Positions 27,832 to 35,995 of a stretch of 64,000 nt of DNA are shown in pieces. The notes below the pieces were generated by a model. It worked only from the letters and a program-made list of their open reading frames with translations. It ran no database searches and had not been told where the DNA came from. The position numbers and the translations under genes were made by a program. Within the stretch, counting starts at the first letter, position 1; each line of letters starts with the position of its first letter. Source of the DNA: QHXW01 sp035297145 (GTDB taxonomy: Bacteria; Acidobacteriota; Terriglobia; Bryobacterales; Bryobacteraceae). The stretch spans positions 1 to 64,000 of the forward strand of contig DATGZN010000007.1 in assembly GCA_035297145.1 (NCBI GenBank), given 5' to 3'.

Positions 27832-30300
27832 TCACTCGACGCGCAACGCGTCGCTCGGGTCGATGTTTGTGGCTCTGCGGGCGGGAATGTAGCTCGCGAG
27901 CACGGCAGCTGCGATCAACACCGCGCAGACGGCGCAGTAAGTCGCCGGGTCGAGCGGGCTCACTTCGAATAGGAGGGCCGTCATCAGGCGCGTCAACGCC
28001 ACGGCTGCGGCCACACCGCATGCCACGCCGATTCCGGTCAGCAGCAGCCCCTGCCGCACGAACATCTGCCGCACATTCTGCTGCGGCGCGCCCAAAGCGA
28101 TGCGTATTCCGATCTCACGCGTTCGTTGCGATACCGAGTAGGAGATCACGCCGTAAATCCCTACGATGCCCAGTAACAGCGCCATGCCCGCGGCAATCGT
28201 CAGCATCACCAGCGTAAATGAGGTGCGCGCCATCGACCCGTCGTAGATCTCCCGAAGCGTCCGAACGTCCGCAATGGGCAGGTTCGGATTCACCGACCAG
28301 ATCGCCAGCCGGACCTCTTTGAGAAGACCGGCCGTGCCGGTTCGACTGCTGCGGATCGCGAAGGCCTGGTTGCGTTGCACACGGAGGTCCTGATCCCAGA
28401 AATTCTTGACGATCATCGGCCAATACGCGATGGTTGGCGCCTTTTCACTGACGCCGTTGTCGCGCTCGTTCCCAACGACGCCGATCACCTCGCGCCAGAC
28501 GCCCTTGGGGTTCTCGCGAACCTGCTTTCCCAACGCTGCCGTGGGCGTCTGCCACAGCTCGCGTGCCAGGCTTTCGGAGACCAGCACTACCGGGCGGTGC
28601 TCATAGATATCCGCCCAGGTCAGGTCGCGTCCGGCCAACAAAGGACTGCCCATTGTTTTGAATGAGCCGGGTGAAACGAACTTATAGCGCCGCAATGGCG
28701 GAATCTTCTCATCCGCATAGACCTTGTCCGCGGCAAAAATCGGATCGTTAGAGTTGTTGCCATCCATCGTTACGGAATTTGTAAGGCTCACCGATGTGAC
28801 ACCGGGGACCGCCGCGACTTTCTCCAGCATGTCGTTGTAAGTGCGGACGACCTGATCGGGCTTCGCCACTGCCCCCTCAGGAATCGAGACGTGCAGCGTG
28901 AGGACCTGGTCCGGCTCCGTGAACCCGGGCTGCACCTGATTGAGCGCGCGGACGGTGCGAATCATGAGGCCGGAGCTGATGAGCAAAACCAGAGCCAGCG
29001 AGACTTGCACCACTACCAGCACGCTCCGCGCACGATGGCGCTCTCTGCCGTCGCTCGATGTGCGGCCACCCTGCCGGAGAGCCGACTCCAACCGTGGTCC
29101 TGCATACTTGAATACGGGAATCAGTCCAAACAGAATGCCCGCGATCAGCGAAATGGCCAGCGTGAACAACAGGGCGATAGGGTCAATAGATATCTCATCC
29201 AGCCGGGGTAGCTGTGACGGACCCATGGCCACCAGCAATCGAAGTGCGGCGTAGGCCAGGCCGACGCCCAATACGCCGCCCAGCAGTCCCAAACTGACGC
29301 TCTCCAGCAGCAACTCGCGGGCGATGCGCATCTTGCCGGCGCCGAGCGCGGAACGAATGGCTAGTTCGTGTTGGCGGCCTTCGGCCCGCACCAGCAGCAA
29401 GTTGGCTACGTTAGCGCATGCGATCAGCAATACCGCGCCGATGGTTCCCATGAGTACCCAGAGCACATTTCCAATGTCACCCACCACATCTTTTTTCAGT
29501 AGCCGGAGATTCGGGCCCAGGCGCGCTTGCTCAAACATCTTGAGGCTCAAGCCCGGAGGCATCGGAAACTTCCTCGACATCATCGGGAGCATGCGCGCCA
29601 CATCCGCATTCGCCTGCGCGACGGTGACTCCTGGCTTCAGCCGTGCGATTCCGAGATAGCTAAAATTGCCGACGAATGTCTTGCCGCGATCTAACTGTAA
29701 CGGCATGATCAGCGTCACGTTGCGATTCATGAAGCGGAAGCGCTGCGGCATAACCCCAACGACCTCGCGCGCTTCCCCGTCGATGATAATTCTTCGGCCG
29801 AGCACCGACGAGTCTCCACCGAACTTGCGTTGCCAGTAGCCGTAGGTGAGCATCACCGTACCGGGGCTGCCGGGTAGATCATCTTTCTGACTGAACCAGC
29901 GGCCGCGAATGGGCTGGATACCGAGGATGGGAAGGGTGCCATCCGTCACCATCAGCGACTCGACTAGCTCCGGTTCGCCCGTGCCGGTCACACTGACGGA
30001 ATCCGTGCGCCAGATGCCAGTGTCCTGAAATGTCCGGTTCTCCTCCCGGAACGTGAAATACGTACTGGGCGACGCGTTCGCATCCGTCCAGCCCAACCCA
30101 GGCGCCGTTTCCCAGACGCCGACGAGCTGATCGGGATTGGGGTAGGGAAGGGGCTTCAGCAGAACGCCGTTCAGTACGCTGAAGATCGCGGTGTTCGCAC
30201 CGATGCCGACCGCTAACGTTATGAGCGTAATGGCGGTGAACATCGGTGAGCGCATCAGCCTGCGTACAACCGGCTTCGCTTCGTTAAGGAATGATCCCAT
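27832..30300 (-). CDS. MacB/FtsX-type ABC permease (acidobacterial orphan permease, ADOP type)
   Basis: This 822-residue protein has the same two-unit build as the previous permease. It opens with VVRRLMRSPMFTAITLITLAVGIGANTAIFSVLNGVLLKPLPYPNPDQLV, has a first FtsX core (TIGAVLLIACANVANLLLVRAEGRQHELAIRSALGA), and a second at the end (LGIVGIYGVISYSVSQRTREIGIRIALGAPQ). The two proteins are related but clearly diverged. The gene lies 60 bp downstream of the TPR-kinase gene on the same strand, so an ECF sigma, kinase and permease could share a transcript. No ATPase partner is present in the window. Confidence 0.88.
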   Translation of the reverse strand: MGSFLNEAKPVVRRLMRSPMFTAITLITLAVGIGANTAIFSVLNGVLLKPLPYPNPDQLVGVWETAPGLGWTDANASPSTYFTFREENRTFQDTGIWRTDSVSVTGTGEPELVESLMVTDGTLPILGIQPIRGRWFSQKDDLPGSPGTVMLTYGYWQRKFGGDSSVLGRRIIIDGEAREVVGVMPQRFRFMNRNVTLIMPLQLDRGKTFVGNFSYLGIARLKPGVTVAQANADVARMLPMMSRKFPMPPGLSLKMFEQARLGPNLRLLKKDVVGDIGNVLWVLMGTIGAVLLIACANVANLLLVRAEGRQHELAIRSALGAGKMRIARELLLESVSLGLLGGVLGVGLAYAALRLLVAMGPSQLPRLDEISIDPIALLFTLAISLIAGILFGLIPVFKYAGPRLESALRQGGRTSSDGRERHRARSVLVVVQVSLALVLLISSGLMIRTVRALNQVQPGFTEPDQVLTLHVSIPEGAVAKPDQVVRTYNDMLEKVAAVPGVTSVSLTNSVTMDGNNSNDPIFAADKVYADEKIPPLRRYKFVSPGSFKTMGSPLLAGRDLTWADIYEHRPVVLVSESLARELWQTPTAALGKQVRENPKGVWREVIGVVGNERDNGVSEKAPTIAYWPMIVKNFWDQDLRVQRNQAFAIRSSRTGTAGLLKEVRLAIWSVNPNLPIADVRTLREIYDGSMARTSFTLVMLTIAAGMALLLGIVGIYGVISYSVSQRTREIGIRIALGAPQQNVRQMFVRQGLLLTGIGVACGVAAAVALTRLMTALLFEVSPLDPATYCAVCAVLIAAAVLASYIPARRATNIDPSDALRVE

Positions 30301-30360
30301 GAGCTAGACTCCTAAACAGATCTATACGCTCCGGGGTCAGCGGAGTTCGCAAAAGTTTAG

Positions 30361-33204
30361 CTAATGATGTTTCAGGCGTTCCGAGGCCGGCCGGCGAAAT
30401 GCGGGCCGGGGGTGTTTTTGCAATCCGGCCTGGCTCGAATGGATCAACGTCTCCGCCTCGGTGCGCCGGCCTTGGGCCGTAAGACACGCACCCAGAGCGC
30501 TCTGAGCCTCCGCCACCTGCCAGACGGGCAGGGGAAATGGCGCCTGGTAGGCCGATCCCACGGCTTGCTGGAGGATCGGCTCGGCTTCCGCGGATTCCCC
30601 CTCGCCAACCAGAGCTTCTCCCAAGCGGGTCTGTGCGGAAATGATGTTCGCGTGTCCGGGTGGGTATTTCTTTTGACGAATAGCGAGCGCTTCGCGCAGC
30701 AGGGGTTCCGCACCTTTGGGGTCGTGCTGAAACATACGATCCTCCGCCATTTCAATGAGCGCCGTAGACACCGCGGGTGCCTCGTTGCCGGCGAGTTTGC
30801 GGAGCTTCTCGAGCGACTGGCGCGAGAGGCTCTCGGCGTCAGAATAGTTGCCGCGATCGAGCTCGAGCATGCCCAAGTTCAGACTGATCTGCGCCGCCGA
30901 CCAGCCATCGGACTGGTTTGCTGTGTGCAGTGTATCCAGCGCCAGGCGGAACTGCTGCTCCGCTTCCGGAAAATGGCGCTTGGCCTGCAAAACGCGGGCC
31001 AATCCATTTCGGGCGCCGGCGAGTTGCGGATGGCCTTCGCCCAGCACCCGCTGGCATAACGCAACCCCCTCGCGAGCGAACGGTTCCGCCGCGTCCCAGT
31101 CCCCTTCATTCAGCAGTACAAACGCGAGATTGTTCAGCGAGTAAAAAAGATCCGGATGATCGTTTCCCAAAACCTTGCGGCGAATGGCCAGTGTCTCGCG
31201 CAGCCTGGACTCGGCGCCCGATAGATCTCCCAAATCGATCAGAGCGCTCGCCAAGTTATGCGAGCTAGTGGCATATTGCGGAGTGTCTGTCCCTATCGTT
31301 CGCCGATCGATTTCCACGGCCTCACGCAAGAGCGTGGCAGCCTCCGGATACTCCCCTTTTCGCTCCAACAGCAGCGCGAGGTAGTTGCGCGTTTCCGAGC
31401 CAAAATTTGGCCCGTTGCGCCGGTCGATAGCGAGCGCCTCCCGAAGCATAGGTTCCGCTTCCTGATCTTTCGCTTCCAGGTAGAGGCATTCGCCTAATCC
31501 ACTCAGCGCCGCCGCCATCTCGACGTGACCTTCGCCCAAAGCTTTCCGTTGGATGGCCACGAGGCGCCGGAATAGCGGCTCGGCTCTCTGATATTGGCCT
31601 CGGAGCCGGATAGCTGACGCCAGCAACTCCAGGGCGCCGGCGCTCGACGCCGCGTCCGGACCGGCCGTTTGAGACCGCAAATTGTAAGCCCGTTGCGCCA
31701 CCGCTTCGGCTTGGTCCAGTACTCCAAGGCTCCGATACGCTCCCGCGATGTTTTCGAGCAGCGAGGCGCGGATTTCGGGCTCGCCGGCGAATTCCTTATC
31801 CACGCGTTGGGCGCCTCGGTCCAGCAGATCGCGCGCCGTGAACTTGCTTCCGCGCGCCTCCTCGGGCGTGGCGGCCCTGAACATGTCCGATAGGAATTGC
31901 GCCTGCCGCTGGGCGATGACTTGGTCGCGCGTGGTGCGCTTCGCCAGCAGTCCCATTCCAATGCTGAAACCTACGAGCGCCAGCACCCCAGCGGCTCCTA
32001 GCACGACTCCCAGTTTGTGACGCCGTACAAATTTGCGGGAACGATATCCCCATTTATGGGTCTGCGCGAGCAGCGGATAATTTTCCAGGTATGCGCGCAC
32101 ATCGGCGGACATTTGCGCGACCGAGGCATAGCGTCGGCCCGGCTCTTTGTGCATGGCCGTCAGCGCGATGCTGTCCAAGTCGCCTTGTAGCTTCTTAGCT
32201 TCCGCGGCCTTGCCCGGATTCCTGGCGCAGCACGCGCTCGGAAGCTCCGGCTGCTCCTCGCAGATCATCACGGCCATTTCCAACGGGCTTTTGGTTCCTA
32301 AGCGAAAGGGCCGCCGCTCGGTCAGCAGCTCGTACAACAGCACACCCAGCGCGTAGACGTCGCTCGCGGTTGTAACGGGCCCGCCGCGAATTTGTTCCGG
32401 GCTGGCATACTCAGGCGTCATCAGGCGCTGTGTGGTCTTGGTGCGCGAGACGGGATTGTCGCCGATCTCGGGGTCCAGCAGCTTGGCAATGCCGAAATCC
32501 AGCAGCTTCGGGACTCCGGCCGCCGAAACCAGAATATTTGCGGGCTTGATATCGCGATGCACAACCAGATTGTTGTGTGCGTACTCAACCGCTGCGCACA
32601 CAATTCGGAAAAGGCGTAAACGATCGTCGATTGAGAGGCTGTTTCTTCGGCAGTACTCGTCGAGCGTGACGCCGTCTACATACTCCATCACGAGATAGGG
32701 CACATTCTGGAAGCCGGGGCCGCTATCGAACGAGGTGACGCCGCCATCCAGGAGACGGGCGATGTTGGGGTGATCGAGATTTGCCAGAATCTGCCGCTCG
32801 GTCCGGAAGCGCTCCTGCATCGATTCGTTCCGGCCGAAAGGTGCGCGCATCAGCTTGATGGCAACCTTGCGATCGTAGTGCGCGTCGGCTCTGGCCGCGA
32901 GATACACCGTGCCCATGCCGCCTTCACCCAGCGCCCGCAGCACCTGGTAAGAACCGATGCGCCGGCCGGCCATGGTGGGCTGCGCGGCGACCGCCTGTGC
33001 CGCGTCCTGAATCGGCTTAGCAAGAAAATCCAGGCTCTGATCAGCCGATGCCAGAAGAGAGTCAACTTCCTCGCGCAATTCGGCGTCGTTGCCGCATGCG
33101 CGATTCAAATACTCCGGACGAAGCTCAGGCGCCATTTCCGCCGCCGCTTGGAAGATCTCTTCCAACAGCCGCCAGCGCTCCCGATCTTGCCCCTGGGTGG
33201 CCAC
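30361..33204 (-). CDS. Transmembrane Ser/Thr protein kinase with C-terminal TPR repeats
   Basis: The 947-residue protein has a Hanks-type kinase domain at about residues 85-375. The glycine loop is GEGGMG (93-98), the catalytic Lys K117 (VAIK), the HRDIKPAN loop has D218, DFG has D237, and PEYASPE follows. A membrane segment at about 398-420 (LGVVLGAAGVLALVGFSIGMGLL) is followed by some 500 extracytoplasmic residues made of about ten tetratricopeptide repeats (AVAQRAYNLRSQTAG, AEPLFRRLVAIQRKALGEGH and similar). Kinase inside, TPR sensor outside is a common build in Acidobacteriota. It starts 6 bp after an ECF sigma factor stop, so the kinase probably controls or is co-regulated with that sigma factor. 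Confidence 0.92.
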   Translation of the reverse strand: MATQGQDRERWRLLEEIFQAAAEMAPELRPEYLNRACGNDAELREEVDSLLASADQSLDFLAKPIQDAAQAVAAQPTMAGRRIGSYQVLRALGEGGMGTVYLAARADAHYDRKVAIKLMRAPFGRNESMQERFRTERQILANLDHPNIARLLDGGVTSFDSGPGFQNVPYLVMEYVDGVTLDEYCRRNSLSIDDRLRLFRIVCAAVEYAHNNLVVHRDIKPANILVSAAGVPKLLDFGIAKLLDPEIGDNPVSRTKTTQRLMTPEYASPEQIRGGPVTTASDVYALGVLLYELLTERRPFRLGTKSPLEMAVMICEEQPELPSACCARNPGKAAEAKKLQGDLDSIALTAMHKEPGRRYASVAQMSADVRAYLENYPLLAQTHKWGYRSRKFVRRHKLGVVLGAAGVLALVGFSIGMGLLAKRTTRDQVIAQRQAQFLSDMFRAATPEEARGSKFTARDLLDRGAQRVDKEFAGEPEIRASLLENIAGAYRSLGVLDQAEAVAQRAYNLRSQTAGPDAASSAGALELLASAIRLRGQYQRAEPLFRRLVAIQRKALGEGHVEMAAALSGLGECLYLEAKDQEAEPMLREALAIDRRNGPNFGSETRNYLALLLERKGEYPEAATLLREAVEIDRRTIGTDTPQYATSSHNLASALIDLGDLSGAESRLRETLAIRRKVLGNDHPDLFYSLNNLAFVLLNEGDWDAAEPFAREGVALCQRVLGEGHPQLAGARNGLARVLQAKRHFPEAEQQFRLALDTLHTANQSDGWSAAQISLNLGMLELDRGNYSDAESLSRQSLEKLRKLAGNEAPAVSTALIEMAEDRMFQHDPKGAEPLLREALAIRQKKYPPGHANIISAQTRLGEALVGEGESAEAEPILQQAVGSAYQAPFPLPVWQVAEAQSALGACLTAQGRRTEAETLIHSSQAGLQKHPRPAFRRPASERLKHH

Positions 33205-33210
33205 AGCGTT

Positions 33211-33780
33211 TTAGGATTCGCTTTGCGAGAGTTCGCGGTGCAGCCAGGCCTTGGCCATTTTCAATTCGCGATGAACCGTGGCAGGGGACATTTTCAATGC
33301 CGCCGCAGTCTCTTCGTAAGTCATGCCGCCGAAGAAGAGCAGCTCGACGACGCTAGCCTTGCGCTCATCGTGTACCGCCAGGCGCTGTAACGCTTCGTCA
33401 AGCTCCACGATGCCCGCCGGCGCCTCGGGGCCGACGATGATCGCTTCATCCAACGGAATGCGGTCCGCGCCACCGCCGCGTTTCTGACGATTGTTCGTTT
33501 TAGCGTGATCTACCAGGATGCGGCGCATCACACGAGCCGCGACTGCATAGAAGTGGACGCGGTCTTCGAAAGCCACATCGGCTTGCACCAGCCGCATATA
33601 GGCTTCGTGGACCAGAGCTGTCGCCGGCAGCGTGTGGCCGGAACGCTCTGAGAGCAGGCAGCGCGCGGCCAGCCTGCGGAGCTGGTCGTACACCACCGGC
33701 ATCAGCTTGTCGAAAGCGTCTTTGTTGCCGTGGCTCAGGTCGTGGAGAAGCCGCGTAACGGCTTGCTGTTCCGGCACCAT
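33211..33780 (-). CDS. ECF sigma factor of the Sig-70_X6 (TIGR02999-like) family
   Basis: This 189-residue protein has region 2 with the family signature LPATALVHEAYMRLVQ and FYAVAARVMRRILVDHAKTNNRQKRGG. Region 4 follows (LAVHDERKASVVELLFFGGMTYEETAAALKMSPATVHRELKMAKAWLHREL). Members of this ECF family are typically paired with Ser/Thr kinases rather than classical anti-sigma factors, which fits the TPR kinase gene 6 bp downstream. Control by phosphorylation is inferred from that pairing. Across the divergent gap is a secreted propeller gene with a promoter-like element that recurs upstream of a DUF4123 gene, so those two genes are candidate targets. Confidence 0.9.
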   Translation of the reverse strand: MVPEQQAVTRLLHDLSHGNKDAFDKLMPVVYDQLRRLAARCLLSERSGHTLPATALVHEAYMRLVQADVAFEDRVHFYAVAARVMRRILVDHAKTNNRQKRGGGADRIPLDEAIIVGPEAPAGIVELDEALQRLAVHDERKASVVELLFFGGMTYEETAAALKMSPATVHRELKMAKAWLHRELSQSES

Positions 33781-33808
33781 TAGCCAGCTCCGGAAATTAT
33801 TTGGAGGA

Positions 33809-33859
33809 CGTGAGGGAATTCTGTCCCGAACGTCGCCTTACTCAGTGAGCGGACATAAA
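33809..33859 (+). promoter_or_regulatory. Shared upstream element, copy 1 (before the propeller gene)
   Basis: About 51 bp here match 35226-35277 at roughly 70 % of positions with one gap. The core is GAAYGTCGCC, then a variable stretch, then GAGCGGACA and AAA. The core 33832-33854 is an imperfect palindrome (GTC..C..ACT.AGT..G..GAC). It lies 109 bp before the propeller ATG, in the gap next to the ECF sigma factor gene. A GAAC-type -35 with a downstream GGAC could be an ECF promoter; this is inference from the repeat and its position. Confidence 0.5.
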
Positions 33860-33968
33860 CGGTCCGCCACCGAGGCCCTCGCGGGCCGAAAACTCTCAAG
33901 CGCTCGAAACTCTCGAGCAGAAAGGCCGTCGCGACATCCGCGGCGCCAAATAGAAAAGGAGAAAAACG

Positions 33969-35108
33969 ATGAAATCCGAACTTTGCTCTTTGTCCGCCGC
34001 CGTGAGCGATCCGGCGAAAACCGTTAACCGCAAAACCACCATGGGCCTTCTGGGGCTGGGCGTGCTCGCGCTCTCGTCCGGTGTGGCCATGGCCCAGCAA
34101 GACGTCAAGCCGCTGATTCCACTTCCGCCTCCGTCCGTCTCGACGGTCCCGTCCAACGGCGATGTGAATCCCTACGGCGTCGCGTTCGTGCCTAATCATT
34201 TCCGCACCGGCGGAATTCTGAATCCTGGCGACATTCTGGTATCAAATTTTAACAATAGCCAGAACCTTCAGGGTACGGGAACCACGATCACCCGGGTAAC
34301 GCCGGCCGGCGCGACGTCGACGTTCTACCAGGGAAAAGCCGGGCTCGGTTTGACAGCCGCATTGGTCGCGGTGAAGCATGGATTGGTTTTCGTGGGCAAT
34401 ATGCCTACGGCCGACGGCACCTCCGCGACAGTGCAGCCCGGTTCCATTCTGGTGCTGGATCGCAACGGCGAACTGGACGGCACGCTGACCGACCCGACGC
34501 TGATCAACGGGCCATGGGGCATGGCTATCCACGAAGAAGGCAACCAGGCGCAGATGTTCGTGTCGAACGTTCTGAGTGGAACGGTGGTGCGGTTCGACCT
34601 CTCGTTCTTCGAGAACTCCGATGCCGTCCAAATCCGGCAAAAGGTACAGATTGCCTCCGGCTATCAACACCGTGGAGACCCTGCCGCTCTCGAACTTGGT
34701 CCGAGCGGCCTGGCATATGACGCCGCGAACGATATCCTGTACGTGGCTTCCTCGCTCGAAAATGCAGTTTTCCAGATTAACAACGCCGGCTCGATGATGA
34801 GCGATGGTGGTACTGGGAAAATGATCTACCAGGACAACACTCATCTTCACGGGCCCATCGACCTGGTTCTCGCGCCGAACGGCCATCTGATCGTGGCCAA
34901 CAGTGACGGGTCGAATGTGGATCCGAATCAGCCGAGTGAGATCGTGGAATTCACCACGGGCGGCCAGTTCGTGGCCCAGTTCTCGGTTGATCCAAACAAC
35001 GGTGGAGCGTTCGGCGTCAATCTGGTTAACGTGGGCGGTGCTATCCGGTTCGCCGCGGTGGATGACAATAAGAACGCCCTGAACCTGTGGACCGTGCCCA
35101 TCCAGTAA
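33969..35108 (+). CDS. Secreted NHL/SMP-30-like beta-propeller protein
   Basis: The 379-residue protein starts at ATG 33969 behind AGGAG and has an unusually long signal region ending in VLALSSGVAMAQQ. The rest is repeated four-strand blades: NPGDILVSNFN, GLVFVGNMP, QMFVSNVLSGTVVRFD, ILYVASSLENAVFQINN, GHLIVANSDGSN. This is the pattern of a six-bladed NHL/SMP-30-type propeller. No catalytic or metal site can be assigned. A strong terminator follows at 35151-35193. Its upstream element is shared with the DUF4123 gene next door, so the two may be co-regulated although each has its own promoter region. Confidence 0.65.
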   Translation: MKSELCSLSAAVSDPAKTVNRKTTMGLLGLGVLALSSGVAMAQQDVKPLIPLPPPSVSTVPSNGDVNPYGVAFVPNHFRTGGILNPGDILVSNFNNSQNLQGTGTTITRVTPAGATSTFYQGKAGLGLTAALVAVKHGLVFVGNMPTADGTSATVQPGSILVLDRNGELDGTLTDPTLINGPWGMAIHEEGNQAQMFVSNVLSGTVVRFDLSFFENSDAVQIRQKVQIASGYQHRGDPAALELGPSGLAYDAANDILYVASSLENAVFQINNAGSMMSDGGTGKMIYQDNTHLHGPIDLVLAPNGHLIVANSDGSNVDPNQPSEIVEFTTGGQFVAQFSVDPNNGGAFGVNLVNVGGAIRFAAVDDNKNALNLWTVPIQ

Positions 35109-35150
35109 CACCGCGCAAAGCAGATTTTCCCTCCAATCTAACCTCAGCCT

Positions 35151-35193
35151 GATGTGCCGCCTGTCTCCGGATCGGCGGCATATCACTTTTTTT
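35151..35193 (+). terminator. Rho-independent terminator of the propeller gene
   Basis: An 11-bp stem, GATGTGCCGCC (35151-35161) with GGCGGCATATC (35174-35184), contains one G-U pair and a 12-nt loop. It is followed by seven T at 35187-35193. It lies 43 bp after the stop codon and separates the propeller gene from the DUF4123 promoter region. Confidence 0.85.
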
Positions 35194-35225
35194 GCCTTCC
35201 TGCCCACCCACATCTTTCTTCGAGT

Positions 35226-35277
35226 CGTTGAGGGGATTTCGCTCGGAATGTCGCCCTATAGAGCGAGCGGACAGAAA
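35226..35277 (+). promoter_or_regulatory. Shared upstream element, copy 2 (before the DUF4123 gene)
   Basis: This is the second copy of the element seen at 33809-33859, with the same order: CGTTGAGGGG, GGAATGTCGCC, GAGCGAGCGGACA, AAA. It is placed after the terminator and 88 bp before the DUF4123 ATG. The conservation of both outer boxes with a diverged centre suggests a promoter or protein-binding site rather than coding sequence. Confidence 0.5.
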
Positions 35278-35365
35278 TTGATTCCGTCAAGAACGATCTA
35301 CCAACAGGAGAATCGACAACCGCGCCGGCGGCAGTAAATTCAATTCAAAAAAATGAGGGACAGCC

Positions 35366-35980
35366 ATGAGATCAAATACGAAACTGCTGGAATCGCTGCA
35401 ATACGAGCTCTTCCGAAGTGTGGGCAAACTATACGTCATTCTCGATGGGGCGGGAATTCCCGATCTGCTGGACAAACTATACGGCTTACGTCCGGAGTTC
35501 GTGTGTCTGCTGCCCGGCGAATTGGAGCCTGGCATGGCCAAGGTGGTTCCGTATCTGGTGCGGTTGGGGCGCAACGACGCTTTCACTAAATGGGTGTTGG
35601 AGCGGGGTTGGGCTAACGACTGGGGCATCTTCGTAGCCAGCGACGCGGATCTCGACACACTGCGCCGGCATTTTCGCAAGTTCCTGATCGTGTATAACAA
35701 GCAAGGCCGACCGATGTTTTTCCGGTTTTTCGACCCACGCGTTCTGCCCCCGGTCTTGAAAACCTATGCATCGAAAGACCTGCAGCAGTTCTTCGGGCCA
35801 GTGGCCTCGTTTGCCCTGAGCCGGGAGACTGGTGAAGGCGTGCTCCAGTTGCACGTCGTCGACGGTCAACTGAAGGAGACTCTCACGACCTTACCAGGCG
35901 AGGGTAACCTCGGCGCCGGGTCGGTACTCGCCTGTCCACCCTACAATCAGCGACAGCTCGAACAGCATTCCTATCAGTAG
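35366..35980 (+). CDS. DUF4123 protein (type VI secretion adaptor family), orphan
   Basis: The 204-residue protein matches DUF4123 over residues 20-145: LYVILDGAGIPDLLDKLY, VCLLPGEL, VVPYLVRL, WGIFVASDADLDTLRRHFRKFL, GRPMFFRFFDPRVLPPVL and QQFFGPV are the family blocks. Known members (Tap/TEC) are cytoplasmic chaperones that load effectors onto the VgrG spike of type VI secretion systems. There is no vgrG, hcp, PAAR or effector-like gene beside it; the next gene is convergent 15 bp away. The ATG follows GAGGGAC. Loading cargo for a system encoded elsewhere is an inference from family membership. Confidence 0.8.
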   Translation: MRSNTKLLESLQYELFRSVGKLYVILDGAGIPDLLDKLYGLRPEFVCLLPGELEPGMAKVVPYLVRLGRNDAFTKWVLERGWANDWGIFVASDADLDTLRRHFRKFLIVYNKQGRPMFFRFFDPRVLPPVLKTYASKDLQQFFGPVASFALSRETGEGVLQLHVVDGQLKETLTTLPGEGNLGAGSVLACPPYNQRQLEQHSYQ

Positions 35981-35995
35981 AGCCAACCGACGCAT

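Noticed and set aside
30301..30360. Weak inverted repeat CTCCG/CGGAG between the kinase and permease genes
   Set aside because: Only 5 bp with no T-run on the coding strand; not enough to call a terminator.
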